Part shown: positions 1-9,000 of the stretch, piece after piece | How positions within the stretch are numbered: position 1 is the first letter of the stretch | Layout: every line of letters begins with the position of its first letter | Origin: Calothrix sp. NIES-4105 | GTDB taxonomy: Bacteria > Cyanobacteriota > Cyanobacteriia > Cyanobacteriales > Nostocaceae | DNA: 64,000 bases | Assembly: GCF_002368415.1 (NCBI RefSeq) | Contig: NZ_AP018290.1 | Coordinates: forward strand, 6,337,614 to 6,401,613 | Direction: 5' to 3' | Program-made: the position numbers and the translations under genes | The notes under the pieces: generated by a model | What the model was told of the DNA's origin: nothing | Database searches by the model: none | The model's input: only the letters and a program-made list of their open reading frames with translations

Positions 1-229
1 TCACCTTTATCCCAACATTACTGAAGCAAAGCTCATTAAAACCAATTAAGTTTACGCTATCAAGATGTCCTTTTCGCAACAGCATCCCTAACGCGATTTT
101 CTCTAAATCTTCAGGAGATGATGCTAGCCACAAAGAAGGAAATCCTTTTCCCTCCTTAATATCTCTTAAATATCTAGTTGCGTGGTCAGGAGATGGAACA
201 GCTTGCTGCTGTATCCCTGCTTTCCACAT
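1..229 (-). CDS. Hypothetical protein, 3' part beyond the window edge
   Basis: An open frame runs from an ATG at 229 down to base 1 without a stop, so at least 76 residues are present and the C-terminus lies outside the window. It reads MWKAGIQQQAVPSPD at the start, followed by a mixed sequence with no signal peptide or membrane segment. I do not recognise a family. It lies 45 bases after the end of the HEAT-like gene on the same strand, so the two may be co-transcribed. The frame stays open upstream to about 277, so the true start could be slightly earlier (for example a GTG). That it is a gene at all is inferred only from the open frame and the tight spacing. Confidence 0.45.
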   Translation of the reverse strand, partial: MWKAGIQQQAVPSPDHATRYLRDIKEGKGFPSLWLASSPEDLEKIALGMLLRKGHLDSVNLIGFNELCFSNVGIKV

Positions 230-274
230 GGCAAGACTTTTTACACCCCTGTAATAACAGATTGCGCTCACACC

Positions 275-691
275 TTATAATGACTCCAAGTATTCACGTA
301 CAAATGCACTTTCTTCATTTTTAAGCAAATCCTTGGCTTCTGCAAGTACTTCTTCAGCTATTTTCACATCACCTAAAGCATAACTAATTGCCTCTAAAGC
401 AGCATATCTAACTTCGGGTTCAGGATTTTTTAATAAAGTTTTAAGTATTGAAGCTGCATCTTGTGAATAAAGATTCATTTCTAAAAGAGGTCCGATAAGT
501 CTCGCAATGGCTTGTAGACTAAATAAATCAAGCTTTGCTATGCAGTAATGTAATACTTTAATATCTTCTTTTGATAAAGCTGTATGACCTTCAATTAGCG
601 CATCTCTAATTTCTTCAATTCTATCCTCAAACTCAGAAATGTCTGTTATATCAAGAATAGCTTCTGTTAAGAGTGGTTTAGAATATCTCAT
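275..691 (-). CDS. Small HEAT-repeat-like protein
   Basis: This 138-residue, all-helical-looking protein has no signal peptide. Residues about 60-135 show helical pairs with a conserved pattern (NPEPEVRYAALEAISYAL) that is typical of HEAT/PBS-lyase-like repeats, which usually mediate protein-protein contacts. The N-terminal half is rich in Asp, Glu and Ile. It precedes the partial unknown gene at the left edge on the same strand. No catalytic motif is visible, so the function is unknown. The HEAT call rests on pattern only. The start is the ATG at 691, which is the first in the frame. Confidence 0.6.
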   Translation of the reverse strand: MRYSKPLLTEAILDITDISEFEDRIEEIRDALIEGHTALSKEDIKVLHYCIAKLDLFSLQAIARLIGPLLEMNLYSQDAASILKTLLKNPEPEVRYAALEAISYALGDVKIAEEVLAEAKDLLKNEESAFVREYLESL

Positions 692-740
692 ATTCCATTA
701 TATTTGTAAGAGGTTATTGTGCAATTATAAGCCATGAGTT

Positions 741-847
741 AAAAGTACAACTCTTAACTCGCATCGGTGGGCAATGCCCACCCTACAACTACTCAGCACT
801 AAGCACTCATCACGAGCGCACTCATCACGAGCGCACTCAGCACTTTC
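741..847. repeat. Intergenic repeats: GGTGGGCA palindrome and heptamer array
   Basis: A 17-base palindrome (GGTGGGCA-A-TGCCCACC, 766-782) is followed by degenerate tandem ACTCAGC-type heptamers and a duplicated CATCACGAGCGCACT block. Both types recur many times between genes in this window. They resemble the REP-like palindromes and short tandemly repeated sequences known from filamentous cyanobacteria. Confidence 0.8.
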
Positions 848-1627
848 TTAAACCCATTTTGAAAAATCTTGTGAGTATTGCGCTAATGATAACAAATGTA
901 TACGCGCGTCGTTATGAGCAATCAATCGTTCGGATGGTGTATTGTAGCCCCAGTCAGCTAGAAACAGGGTAACATCATCTAAGTCACTTTGTTTCTTAAC
1001 TAATTGTAATGTGTTGAGACGGTCTTCGATAAACCAAATATTTGCTTCGGTCGCATTTGCTTTTAACTCTCTTAATATTTCGTATTTAGGACGCTTGGCT
1101 TCTTTTCCAAATATAACTTCGCGCGGTAATTCAATTCCTTCTTTTTCTAAAAGTTTGTGAGCAAATCTACCTTCTTTTGTTGTGACAATATATATTTTAA
1201 TGCCACTTGAGATAATATTTCTAATTTTGTCTGCTACCCCAGGATAAAATCTGTGTAAACTCATCCAATCTTCTAAATCATTCTCAATCCATTCATCGCG
1301 TAATGTGTCAAGTTTATGTGCAACTTCTGATGACTGAAGATTGTCGTTAGCTAAAATTTTCTTAGTAATATTTGCCCAATCTTTTAATATATTGTCTTCA
1401 GATATACCTTCTACTATTGCTTTAATTAAGACAGGCATTTCCCAACCTGTTTCTATTACAGGTCGCAGACTATAAAATCTCGCTGCGTACTCATCGGATG
1501 CTATAGGCTTCGTCGGCGCCCATATTTGGCAATAAGTTCGCCAAGCGACCTCAAAGTACTCAACCATACCGTCACAAATAACACCGTCAAAATCAGACGC
1601 TAAAATAGTTGGAATATTATTTGTCAT
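848..1627 (-). CDS. HAD-superfamily hydrolase
   Basis: This 259-residue cytoplasmic protein carries the HAD phosphatase signature DFDGVICD near residues 12-19. Asp12 is the expected nucleophile and Asp14 the acid/base. A long helical cap follows, then IYIVTTKEGR (motif II), KEAKRPKYEIL (motif III lysine region) and FIEDRLNTL (motif IV acidic residues) near residues 190-205. HAD enzymes of this type hydrolyse small phosphate esters, and the substrate cannot be told from sequence. The stop abuts the heptamer repeats downstream. The gene stands alone on the minus strand with about 350 bases of AT-rich sequence upstream. The start is the ATG at 1627. Confidence 0.85.
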   Translation of the reverse strand: MTNNIPTILASDFDGVICDGMVEYFEVAWRTYCQIWAPTKPIASDEYAARFYSLRPVIETGWEMPVLIKAIVEGISEDNILKDWANITKKILANDNLQSSEVAHKLDTLRDEWIENDLEDWMSLHRFYPGVADKIRNIISSGIKIYIVTTKEGRFAHKLLEKEGIELPREVIFGKEAKRPKYEILRELKANATEANIWFIEDRLNTLQLVKKQSDLDDVTLFLADWGYNTPSERLIAHNDARIHLLSLAQYSQDFSKWV

Positions 1628-1976
1628 TTCTATCGTACCTGAAACTTTACAATATAATTAATTAAAACCAATTTTGTTTAATAAAATAGTGATTTAAAAC
1701 GCATTTACTATTTTATAAATTCATTTACATAAATCTGCTATTGAGACTTAGATTCCTGACGCATGTAAAAGTTGGCAGGAATTTCATCCGCAAATACATT
1801 AATTTAATTAATATATATAATAACCTGTGACGAAGGATAAATAAAGTATATATCTATTATATCTATAGCAACGTGCGTGCGGAATTGTAAAAAATACCAA
1901 AATGTAGAGACGCGAAATTTCGCGTCTCTACACAATCTGCCTAAACCGGAGGTTTAATAGCAAGGATTTTTATTTC
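1628..1976. other. Gene-free AT-rich stretch with a 28-base palindrome
   Basis: No gene is visible. At 1904-1931 lies a perfect palindrome of the GTAGAGACGCG...CGCGTCTCTAC family, here with AAATTT in the centre. The same element with a different centre occurs at 9241, 43942, 48457 and 53381. The rest is AT-rich and would hold the promoter of the HAD gene. Confidence 0.7.
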
Positions 1977-2684
1977 TTAAACCTTCGCTAATTCTGGAGC
2001 GGGACGTTTGCTGTTACGGATAGCTTCGATTGCTTGTGCATAGTCAGAAGCATTATATACTGCTGAACCTGCGACAATTGCGTTGGCGCCTGCTTCTAAA
2101 ACTTGCCAAGTATTATTCGCTTTTAAACCACCATCCACTTCAATCCAAGGGTCTAAACCACGTTCGTCACACATTTCGCGCAACTTGCGAATTTTAGGCA
2201 CCATCCCAGGAATAAAGCTTTGACCCCCAAAACCAGGGTTAACGCTCATAATTAATACTAAATCGACAATATCTAATACGTACTCAATTAAATCCAACGG
2301 AGTTGAAGGATTGAGAACGACACCAGCCTTTTTGCCATGCTCTTTAATTAAGCCAAGAGTACGGTGCAGGTGCGGAGAAGCATTATGCTCACAATGTACC
2401 GTGATATGGTCGGCGCCAGCTTTGGCAAAATCTGCCACGTATTTTTCTGGCTCTACAATCATCAAGTGGACATCGAGTGGTTTTTTGGTAACTGGACGAA
2501 TTGCCTCAACTATCAGCGGACCAATGGTTATATTTGGAACAAAGCGTCCGTCCATTACATCAACATGAATCCAATCAGCTCCTGCCTCATCTACGGCACG
2601 AACTTCTTCTCCTAAACGGCTGAAATCTGCTGATAATATAGACGGAGCTATTACAATGGGCTTGTCGGATGGCTTATAAGTCAT
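1977..2684 (-). CDS. rpe: Ribulose-phosphate 3-epimerase
   Basis: Rpe interconverts D-ribulose 5-phosphate and D-xylulose 5-phosphate in the Calvin cycle and the oxidative pentose phosphate pathway, in the cytoplasm. The 235-residue TIM barrel has the family hallmarks: [12 protein letters not shown] near the N-terminus, [17 protein letters not shown] with the metal-binding His and Asp, the [10 protein letters not shown] phosphate loop and the EVDGGL catalytic Asp region. The length is normal for the family. It is divergent from the S8 peptidase gene, with 121 bases between the two starts. The start is the ATG at 2684. Identification is secure. Confidence 0.97.
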   Translation of the reverse strand: MTYKPSDKPIVIAPSILSADFSRLGEEVRAVDEAGADWIHVDVMDGRFVPNITIGPLIVEAIRPVTKKPLDVHLMIVEPEKYVADFAKAGADHITVHCEHNASPHLHRTLGLIKEHGKKAGVVLNPSTPLDLIEYVLDIVDLVLIMSVNPGFGGQSFIPGMVPKIRKLREMCDERGLDPWIEVDGGLKANNTWQVLEAGANAIVAGSAVYNASDYAQAIEAIRNSKRPAPELAKV

Positions 2685-2805
2685 GGCTAGCGCTTAATAG
2701 TTGCTTGAAATTCTGTATGCATTGTAACAAAATATGAGCAGCGGCTCATCTATCTAATTTCATCCTACATTAACCGTTTACAATTATTTACCTTTTTTAA
2801 AGATA

Positions 2806-4398
2806 ATGACGATGGCGAAAAAACAAACCTGGATATTTTGGGGATTGAGTGCGGCTTTATTAAGTACACCAGTTCTAGCTATTAAATTTAGTAGTTCAAT
2901 GGATAGTTTTGGAATTGATGCGCTGAAGTTGCACAAAGCTCCTTATAATTTAACAGGGCATAAAATCGCTATTGGTCAAGTCGAAATTGGGCGCCCAGGA
3001 AAGTTTGGAGTCGATAAAACAGTTTCAAATAATCGCGCATTATCACCGATTGCTGTATTCTTACGAAACATTCCGGCAAAGTCGAACAGTGGTGTTGACC
3101 CGCACGCACACAATGTTGCGGGTGTGATGATAAGTAACGACAAAGCTTTTCCAGGGGTTGCACCAGACGCACGACTTTATTCTTCAGCAGTTGGTTCGAC
3201 AAAAGTTCAGGGTCAACCCGAAGAATGTTTGTCAGCGCAGCATATTGCATCACAAAATGGTGGTGACGTGCGCGCGATTAATTTTAGCTTTGGTGAACCA
3301 CTTAATCGCGACCCGCGTCCCGACCCTGTTCTCGATGGCAACGCTTTATTAACGATGTGTATTGACTGGTCTTCGAGAGTTCATAATTCGCTATATATTA
3401 TTGCAGGAAATCAAGGTAAAGGTGGTATTCCCATTCCCACCGATAACTTCAATGGACTAAACGTGGCGTTTTCCTCGCGTCGCGCTGATATATTTACAAA
3501 AGTTGACGTTTCTAACTTAGCTGCGGTGCCGGAAGGTGCGGCGGCTCGGTTAGCTGGTAAAGAAATTAATATTGGGGTTCGTCGTTCAGTAGGTATTCTT
3601 GCTCCTGGCAGTAATATTCGGATGTTAAACCCTGATGGCAAGATAAATAAAGTTACAGGTACTAGTTTTGCGGCGCCTCACGTAACAGGAACTGTAGCTT
3701 TACTCCAAGAGTTTGGTGATAGACAGATACTAAAAAAGCAGCCCAATTGGAGTATAGCTTCACGTCGTCACGAAGTTATGAAAGCAATTTTACTTAACTC
3801 AGCCGATAAAATAAAAGACAATGGCGATGGTTTACGCTTAGGCATGACTCGAACGATAATTGACAAGCAGAACCTTGACTGGCTTGCTTCTGACGCTTAT
3901 AAAGACCCGAAAATACCACTTCATGCTCAAATGGGCGCCGGACATTTAAACGCAGCGCGCGCTTTACAACAATTTGGCGCCGGACAGTGGCAACCAAACC
4001 AACCTGTACCAGCTTTAGGGTGGGATTATAATACAATCACAGCGAATACAAGCGTAGATTATCAACTTGCAAAACCACTCAAAGCAAATAGTTTTGTTTC
4101 TCTAAGCTTAAGTTGGGATAGATTAGTTGAACTCCAAGACAAAAATAATAATCAGGTGTACGAAGAAGGAGAAAACTTTCGCGACCGAGGTTTAAACAAT
4201 CTCAATTTATACCTAGTCCAAGATACTCCCAACGGTTCCACCTCTATAGCATGTTCCTCAGTTAGCGAAGTTGACAGCGTTGAACATATATTTTGCCCAG
4301 TTCCAACTGCTGGTAAATACAAAATTCGCGTTCAATATACAAAACAAGTAAACGAAGCAAAACAACCCTATGCACTCGCATGGTGGACAGTACAGTAG
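2806..4398 (+). CDS. Exported S8 (subtilisin-type) serine peptidase
   Basis: This 530-residue secreted or periplasmic protease has a signal peptide at residues 1-25 (MTMAKKQTWIFWGLSAALLS, then a VLA cleavage-type motif). Its S8 blocks are in order: IAIGQVEIGRPG (about 54-65, where the catalytic Asp is expected but Glu60 is seen), DPHAHNVAGVM with the likely catalytic His100, AGNQGKGG with the oxyanion Asn, and GTSFAAPHVTG with the nucleophile Ser. A roughly 120-residue beta-rich C-terminal domain may be a P-like or binding module. The Glu at the Asp position is an inference from motif alignment and may be normal for this cyanobacterial subgroup. The substrate is unknown. An ATG six bases later (2812) is an alternative start. 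Confidence 0.88.
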   Translation: MTMAKKQTWIFWGLSAALLSTPVLAIKFSSSMDSFGIDALKLHKAPYNLTGHKIAIGQVEIGRPGKFGVDKTVSNNRALSPIAVFLRNIPAKSNSGVDPHAHNVAGVMISNDKAFPGVAPDARLYSSAVGSTKVQGQPEECLSAQHIASQNGGDVRAINFSFGEPLNRDPRPDPVLDGNALLTMCIDWSSRVHNSLYIIAGNQGKGGIPIPTDNFNGLNVAFSSRRADIFTKVDVSNLAAVPEGAAARLAGKEINIGVRRSVGILAPGSNIRMLNPDGKINKVTGTSFAAPHVTGTVALLQEFGDRQILKKQPNWSIASRRHEVMKAILLNSADKIKDNGDGLRLGMTRTIIDKQNLDWLASDAYKDPKIPLHAQMGAGHLNAARALQQFGAGQWQPNQPVPALGWDYNTITANTSVDYQLAKPLKANSFVSLSLSWDRLVELQDKNNNQVYEEGENFRDRGLNNLNLYLVQDTPNGSTSIACSSVSEVDSVEHIFCPVPTAGKYKIRVQYTKQVNEAKQPYALAWWTVQ

Positions 4399-4717
4399 AA
4401 AGTGCTGAGTTCTGAGTGCTGAGTAAAGTTTGAGTGCTGTAGGTTGGCTACCCCTTCCATGCCTGCGGTGTACACACATCTTTGATAATCATTTTTATAT
4501 TCCCCTCTTTGTGCCACGCCACTTGCCTCAAGTCGGCGCAGCCGCCCACGGCAGTGGCTCCTTTGTGTCTTCGTGGTTCCTTAAAGGAATAAACCACTGC
4601 ATGTCACAAAGGGCACAAAGGAAGAGAAGAAAGGGAAGAAAGGGAAGAAAGATAACTTTGAAAAACTTGTGTGTACACGGTAGCCTGAGAGCGCGGGGGG
4701 TTAGGGGGATCTCCAGT
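4399..4717. repeat. Intergenic repeats (heptamers, CACAAAGG blocks)
   Basis: There is no convincing gene. Directly after the peptidase stop come TGAGTGC-type heptamers (about 4400-4440). Then follow a GTTCCTTAAAGGAATAAACC half-palindrome and purine-rich CACAAAGG and GGAAGAAA tandem blocks (4600-4660). The same CACAAAGG family occurs near 9480, 21200, 46360 and 57050. Short open frames on both strands here are products of the repeats. Confidence 0.7.
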
Positions 4718-6364
4718 TTAATCATTCCCGAAGATTTTTTCGAGTTGCTGACTTGTTAATGACTGCACTAAATCTATATTCAGTGGCGCCCTAGTGATAT
4801 ATCGAGCATAAGCTGCACTCAAATATGGACTGTACTGCTGCTGGTTTAATAAATGAGTTTGAAAGAATGCAACGCTTAATGCTTTAACATACATTTTGGC
4901 AATAGCAGGGTTAGGTCCAATCAAAGCTCTAGGTACTGGTAGAACATTATTAGAAGTATCTAATTTCTCGGAAGTTGAAAAATGAGTCCCATTCTCTATT
5001 AATGCTAAATACTTATTTTGCGATGCTACCCAAGTGAAAGGAATTACCTGTTCGGGAACTGCTGGCGTAATTACATCTTGGCTACCACTTATAAACATTA
5101 TTGGAATTTGAATTCTGCTAAATCCTTTTTGATTCAGTACAACACTACCTAAAGGATTTAAAACCATTACTGCTTTCACACGCGCGTCTTGGAATGGCGG
5201 AATTGGTACTCGTTGCCGTAGTAGCTCATTGGCTCTACACTGTAAAAATACTGATAAATTTAAGGAATTATTCGGATTACATTGTCTAAAAACAGAGTTT
5301 GCATCGATTGTTGCTCCAGCTAATGTTAATGCTGTATAACCACCATAGGAGTGTCCAATTACGCCAACTTCCTCTAGATTAAGTTGCCCCTTAATTTCTG
5401 AATCATTAGAATTTTGCAGGGAGTCAAGTAAAAACTTAATATCTAAAGGACGGTTGATTAACTCGCGCGCTTCGGGTGGACTTGCTAAACCTGCGAAGAA
5501 TTGGCGAATTTTTGTAGCATCACTACCTGGGTGTTCGAGAACTGCGACAGCAAAACCGTAGGAAGCAAGATGCTCTGCTGCATAAGCATATGTTTCGCGG
5601 TCTTCAGCTACACCGTGGGAAATCACAATTAATGAAAATGGTGGTTTAATCGAGGTTGATGCAGCACCTGTTTTAGGTTGCGGTAAATACACATCCACAG
5701 GGAAAGCGCGACTACGAGAAATATCATTCAATTCCAAAGATTTTTTTCTAAAGGCAAAACTCCCTGGTACTCGCAAATCTGCTTGTTGTGAAAAATCAGT
5801 ATTTTGATTTATTGCTTCAGAAGAAGCTATTTCTTTAAGACCGCCAACAACAATATCCCTTCTTCTTAGTAACTCAGATAAATTAGAAAGGATTTCTTGT
5901 CCTTCAGTCAAGTTTAAACGAATTGTGTCTGACGGATAGCGACGAATTACATCAACGATATTTAATCCTTGAGGGTCGGTCGCAGATAATATCAACGATG
6001 CACGCAGCGCATAAAAGCTACCTTTTCCGGTTTCCGTCGTTATCAACTCAGACAACCGTTCCACTAAACTCTTACCCAACTGCGAATAAGTAACTTGTGA
6101 TACTAAAGTTGCACTTAATTTAAAACGGGTATTAAGCAATTGTTGAAATTGCGCGCGTTGTGCAGAGGGAACACGGTTGATGTAAAAAGCAAAATCATCT
6201 GTCACCCTACCAGACTTAGCATAAGTCTCGATGTCATCAGTAGAAATCGTGAACTCCCCAAATGGAGGATAATAAAAAGCAATACGTTCGGCGCCAAGTG
6301 CTGGAGCCGCACTTGCAAGTGTAGATACTATACTAACCAAGGCACCAACTGTACTATACCGCAT
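4718..6364 (-). CDS. Exported alpha/beta hydrolase with DUF1400-type N-terminus
   Basis: This 548-residue protein has a signal peptide at residues 1-24 (ending in APALGA). An N-terminal region of about 130 residues begins AERIAFYYPPFGEFTIS and matches the cyanobacterial DUF1400 module. It is followed by an alpha/beta-hydrolase domain with the nucleophile elbow GHSYGG and a late GTHFS His motif. Such proteins resemble platelet-activating-factor acetylhydrolase or dienelactone-hydrolase folds and probably cleave esters in the periplasm. The substrate is unknown. The gene ends close to the repeat block downstream and has more than 300 bases of gene-free DNA upstream. The ATG at 6364 fits the signal peptide. 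Confidence 0.85.
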   Translation of the reverse strand: MRYSTVGALVSIVSTLASAAPALGAERIAFYYPPFGEFTISTDDIETYAKSGRVTDDFAFYINRVPSAQRAQFQQLLNTRFKLSATLVSQVTYSQLGKSLVERLSELITTETGKGSFYALRASLILSATDPQGLNIVDVIRRYPSDTIRLNLTEGQEILSNLSELLRRRDIVVGGLKEIASSEAINQNTDFSQQADLRVPGSFAFRKKSLELNDISRSRAFPVDVYLPQPKTGAASTSIKPPFSLIVISHGVAEDRETYAYAAEHLASYGFAVAVLEHPGSDATKIRQFFAGLASPPEARELINRPLDIKFLLDSLQNSNDSEIKGQLNLEEVGVIGHSYGGYTALTLAGATIDANSVFRQCNPNNSLNLSVFLQCRANELLRQRVPIPPFQDARVKAVMVLNPLGSVVLNQKGFSRIQIPIMFISGSQDVITPAVPEQVIPFTWVASQNKYLALIENGTHFSTSEKLDTSNNVLPVPRALIGPNPAIAKMYVKALSVAFFQTHLLNQQQYSPYLSAAYARYITRAPLNIDLVQSLTSQQLEKIFGND

Positions 6365-6689
6365 AGAACATATGCCCTATTAAAGAGAAATTAAGCAAAA
6401 TGATTATTTCATTAAATATCTTGCCAATTCATCACCATAACGGGTGATTTTGGTAAAATTTGGAACCATGAATGCTCTACTTATTTTTGCACTTCCAGTA
6501 TATTTTCGGACGATGTTACGAACAAAATCAATAATTTAGTATTTTCACTGAAGCTTATTTAAATATTTATATTTTATAAAATGAAATATATCGCGAACCT
6601 TCTAAAGCCAAACTATATACCGAAAGACTTTGAGCAATCTTGTAACAACAGGGTTGCTCAAATTATAAATAAGCATACAGTATATATAC
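6365..6689. other. Gene-free AT-rich stretch
   Basis: No open frame of note, repeat family or RNA gene was recognised here. It should contain the promoter of the exported hydrolase on the minus strand. Confidence 0.5.
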
Positions 6690-6967
6690 TTAAACTATTA
6701 ACTCATAACGACGAATGTCAGGCGCCATAGCAACCAAACCATCAAGCTTTCCAGCAGCTTCTAAAAAATGTGGTGCTTGAAAGTGTAAATTCAAAGCAGT
6801 TGCTTATTGAGAATTCAAAAGCTTGTAAACCTTATTTTTGCGTAGGGTGGGCACTGCCCACCTTACGTTCCCAATCGAATATGCAAGATGTGAGGTAATG
6901 CCAAAGCTTTAAATTCATTTTCCTTGCCAGGTAACGTGACAACACGGGCAACAACGCGAAGAGTCAT
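6690..6967 (-). pseudogene. Antibiotic-biosynthesis-monooxygenase-like gene, internally deleted
   Basis: Reading leftwards from an ATG at 6967 gives MTLRVVARVVTLPGKENEF, the typical start of a roughly 95-residue ABM-domain (putative quinol monooxygenase) protein. After about 24 family-like residues it runs into a stop at a GGTGGGCA palindrome (6846-6862). Beyond the repeat, the frame ending at 6690 gives HFQAPHFLEAAGKLDGLVAM and then PDIRRYELIV, the typical C-terminus of the same family. The middle third is gone. I infer that repeat insertion or recombination destroyed the gene. Both ends were read directly from the sequence. Confidence 0.7.
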
Positions 6968-6981
6968 AAATGGTAGTTAAT

Positions 6982-7629
6982 CTAAATTCCAGCTTTTTTT
7001 GCTGCGACTATATAACGAAATACAAACTCTGTAATCTCAATATAGTTACGCGCGGTTTCAAGCGAGTTTGCCCAGACTGTAACACCGTGGTTACGAATTA
7101 GTAAAGCAGGTATTTGAGGTTTTTGTGCTAAAAAGCGGGTTTTGATATCATCTGCTATTTGTGGAACCTTGAAGTGGTTATCGAATAAAGGCATAATGCA
7201 ATTAGGATTTTCTTCCCAGACACCCAAACCCTTAATCATTTCTAAAGGTGGCAATGGTAATTCATCACCATCAACAAAGTGCGATACTAAATTAGCATCG
7301 ACTGAATGCACGTGGTAGCAAGCTTGTGCTTCGGGAAACAGTTCGTAAATGCATGAGTGAATAGAAGTTTCTGCTGATGGCTTAATAGATGCAGTTCTAG
7401 GTGCCTCTACACTTCCATCAGAATAAACACGCACAAAATCGTCATGAGTTAGTTTTCCTTTAGACTTTCCACTTGCAGTAATCCAAAAGCTGTTATCGGG
7501 CATTTTTGCTGATAAATTACCTGCTGTACCTAGCATCCAACCTTGTGCGTGGAAATAACTGGCGGCGCCGATAAGTTCAGGACGAGGGTCATAATTAATA
7601 CTAACCGTCTCAAGTAATTCTTGCTTCAT
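6982..7629 (-). CDS. mtnB: Methylthioribulose-1-phosphate dehydratase
   Basis: MtnB dehydrates 5-methylthioribulose 1-phosphate in the methionine salvage pathway. The 215-residue protein belongs to the class II aldolase/adducin fold. It shows GTAGNLSAKMPD near residue 35, a zinc-binding HVH motif in CYHVHSVD, and the third zinc His in RNHGVTVW. The length is normal for the family. It starts two bases after the stop of mtnX and clearly forms an operon with it. The next pathway enzyme, acireductone dioxygenase (mtnD), is not in the window. A degraded monooxygenase gene follows instead. Confidence 0.93.
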   Translation of the reverse strand: MKQELLETVSINYDPRPELIGAASYFHAQGWMLGTAGNLSAKMPDNSFWITASGKSKGKLTHDDFVRVYSDGSVEAPRTASIKPSAETSIHSCIYELFPEAQACYHVHSVDANLVSHFVDGDELPLPPLEMIKGLGVWEENPNCIMPLFDNHFKVPQIADDIKTRFLAQKPQIPALLIRNHGVTVWANSLETARNYIEITEFVFRYIVAAKKAGI

Positions 7630-7630
7630 C

Positions 7631-8266
7631 TTAAGTGTTCCACAATTGTATTAAAGCAGTACGAATATCAAAAAAATCATTCCAAGCAATATAAGGTTTG
7701 TTCCGTTCGTCAAGATATTTAGCTAAACGGTCACGAGCAAATACCACTGGCGCCGTTAAAGCCATGTTTAAATCGGTGACAGAATCACCAATCGCTATTT
7801 TAATATTCGCTGCGTCGTATAAATCCATAACTTTGACTTTATCAACTAACTCAGTTTCACCTTCATATGGTGATACAACGCGAAAATGCGAACCACTCGT
7901 ATCTATATCTATGGCATAAATCGCGTGGGTATGTTTTACTAAAGAATCTAATACAACTTCTACCATCGAACGTAACCCACCTGAAACAACCACAAACGGT
8001 ACTGAGCTATCTTGAAGAAAATCTAATAACTCTGGAAGTCCTGCACGCATTGGTTGGCGCCGAGTAAACTCGATAATTTCGGGCAAACGTGATGATGGTA
8101 TTGATTCTAGTATGCGGCGTACACCATCACGTAATGTTACTTTCAAAGCATACATTTGGGGAATTAACTCTCCTGCAAGTTCGGGTGCAAATTGCTTCAG
8201 GACTGCAACAAAAGTTTCTTGTGCCGTTATCGTACCGTCAAAGTCGCAAAAAATTATATTTTTCAT
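7631..8266 (-). CDS. mtnX: 2-hydroxy-3-keto-5-methylthiopentenyl-1-phosphate phosphatase
   Basis: MtnX is a HAD phosphatase that acts in methionine salvage after the MtnW or enolase step and gives the acireductone. The protein begins MKNIIFCDFDGTITAQETF, with the nucleophile Asp in DFDGT. VVVSGGLRSMV is motif II and IAIGDSVTDLNMA is the motif III/IV region with metal-binding Asp. The frame can be extended to a TTG at 8278, but the ATG at 8266 matches the family N-terminus. It is translationally close to mtnB, one base apart. Confidence 0.92.
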   Translation of the reverse strand: MKNIIFCDFDGTITAQETFVAVLKQFAPELAGELIPQMYALKVTLRDGVRRILESIPSSRLPEIIEFTRRQPMRAGLPELLDFLQDSSVPFVVVSGGLRSMVEVVLDSLVKHTHAIYAIDIDTSGSHFRVVSPYEGETELVDKVKVMDLYDAANIKIAIGDSVTDLNMALTAPVVFARDRLAKYLDERNKPYIAWNDFFDIRTALIQLWNT

Positions 8267-8614
8267 CCCAATATACAAAATTTTATGTAGTATTCTATAC
8301 TGCGTAACAAGATTAAAAAAACTTGCGAATTATTTATAGTTATTTTCGCAAAAATAATCCACAATCTAGTTAGTCAAATTCTTGGTAACTCACATCTTGC
8401 ACCTTCTTTTGGCTTGGGTAAGGTCGTCAGTGACTACGCAAAAATAAGCATTATAAGCTCTTTTATTCGATTGGAAGCTCGTGGTGCATTCCGGTCAGGT
8501 AAGGCTTGTATAGATAAACTCTTAAATGTTTACCTGTATACAAAAAGTTTTAAGGAACTTACAGCCAATATTTGACAAGCCTATAATTAGTCTACATTGG
8601 CGTGAGGATTAAAC
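8267..8614. other. Gene-free stretch upstream of mtnX
   Basis: This should contain the mtnXB promoter. A GGTCGTCAGTGAC sequence near 8423 recurs near 33310. No gene or strong hairpin was recognised. Confidence 0.5.
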
Positions 8615-8779
8615 ATGGAAACAGGAAAAGAGCAAACAGATGTAAACAATCAAGAGAGTAAACAAAATGATTCTATTAAGAAAAGTAAAGGTAAATTTCC
8701 TTGGCTTGTAACAGGTAGTATTTTTATTGGATGTTTCACGTTTAGCCCTTCTTACTTGGTTTACCAGCAGTACTATTAG
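8615..8779 (+). CDS. Short ORF running into a uppP remnant
   Basis: A 54-residue frame starts METGKEQTDVNNQESKQNDS, contains a hydrophobic stretch PWLVTGSIFIGCF, and ends at a TAG inside the uppP-derived sequence, read in the wrong frame. A weak GAGG-type ribosome site lies just upstream (8602-8607). It looks like the 5' part of a small membrane-anchored protein gene that recombination joined to the 3' part of uppP. The original gene is not recognised and the product is probably non-functional. Confidence 0.35.
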   Translation: METGKEQTDVNNQESKQNDSIKKSKGKFPWLVTGSIFIGCFTFSPSYLVYQQYY

Positions 8780-9000
8780 CAGGAGCAGTAGAATTACATG
8801 CTTTATTCAAAGCTGGTTTAGATGCAAACGGTTGGATGGTTCTAGGTATAGGTCTTACTTCTGCCAGTATTTCCGCTTTCTTAGCAATATATGGACTACT
8901 GCGCTACTTAGAAAAACACAACACCTGGATATTCGTTTGGTACCGCTTAGGTATGGGAGTGCTATTAATAGTCGGTTCAATAGTCGGCTTCTTACATTAA
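8742..9000 (+). pseudogene. uppP: C-terminal fragment of undecaprenyl-diphosphatase (UppP/BacA)
   Basis: From about 8758 the frame reads GLPAVLLAGAVELHALFKAG, then GLTSASISAFLAIYGLLRYL and WYRLGMGVLLIVGSIVGFLH, with a TAA at 8998-9000. This is the last third of the membrane phosphatase that recycles the undecaprenyl carrier. The upstream two thirds are missing, and the frame is broken by a TAG and a shift near 8746-8752. It is a relic. The cell must have an intact copy or an analogue elsewhere. Confidence 0.75.

Noticed and set aside
4430-4759. Overlapping frames on both strands after the S8 peptidase
   Set aside because: They are translations of CACAAAGG and GGAAGAAA repeats.
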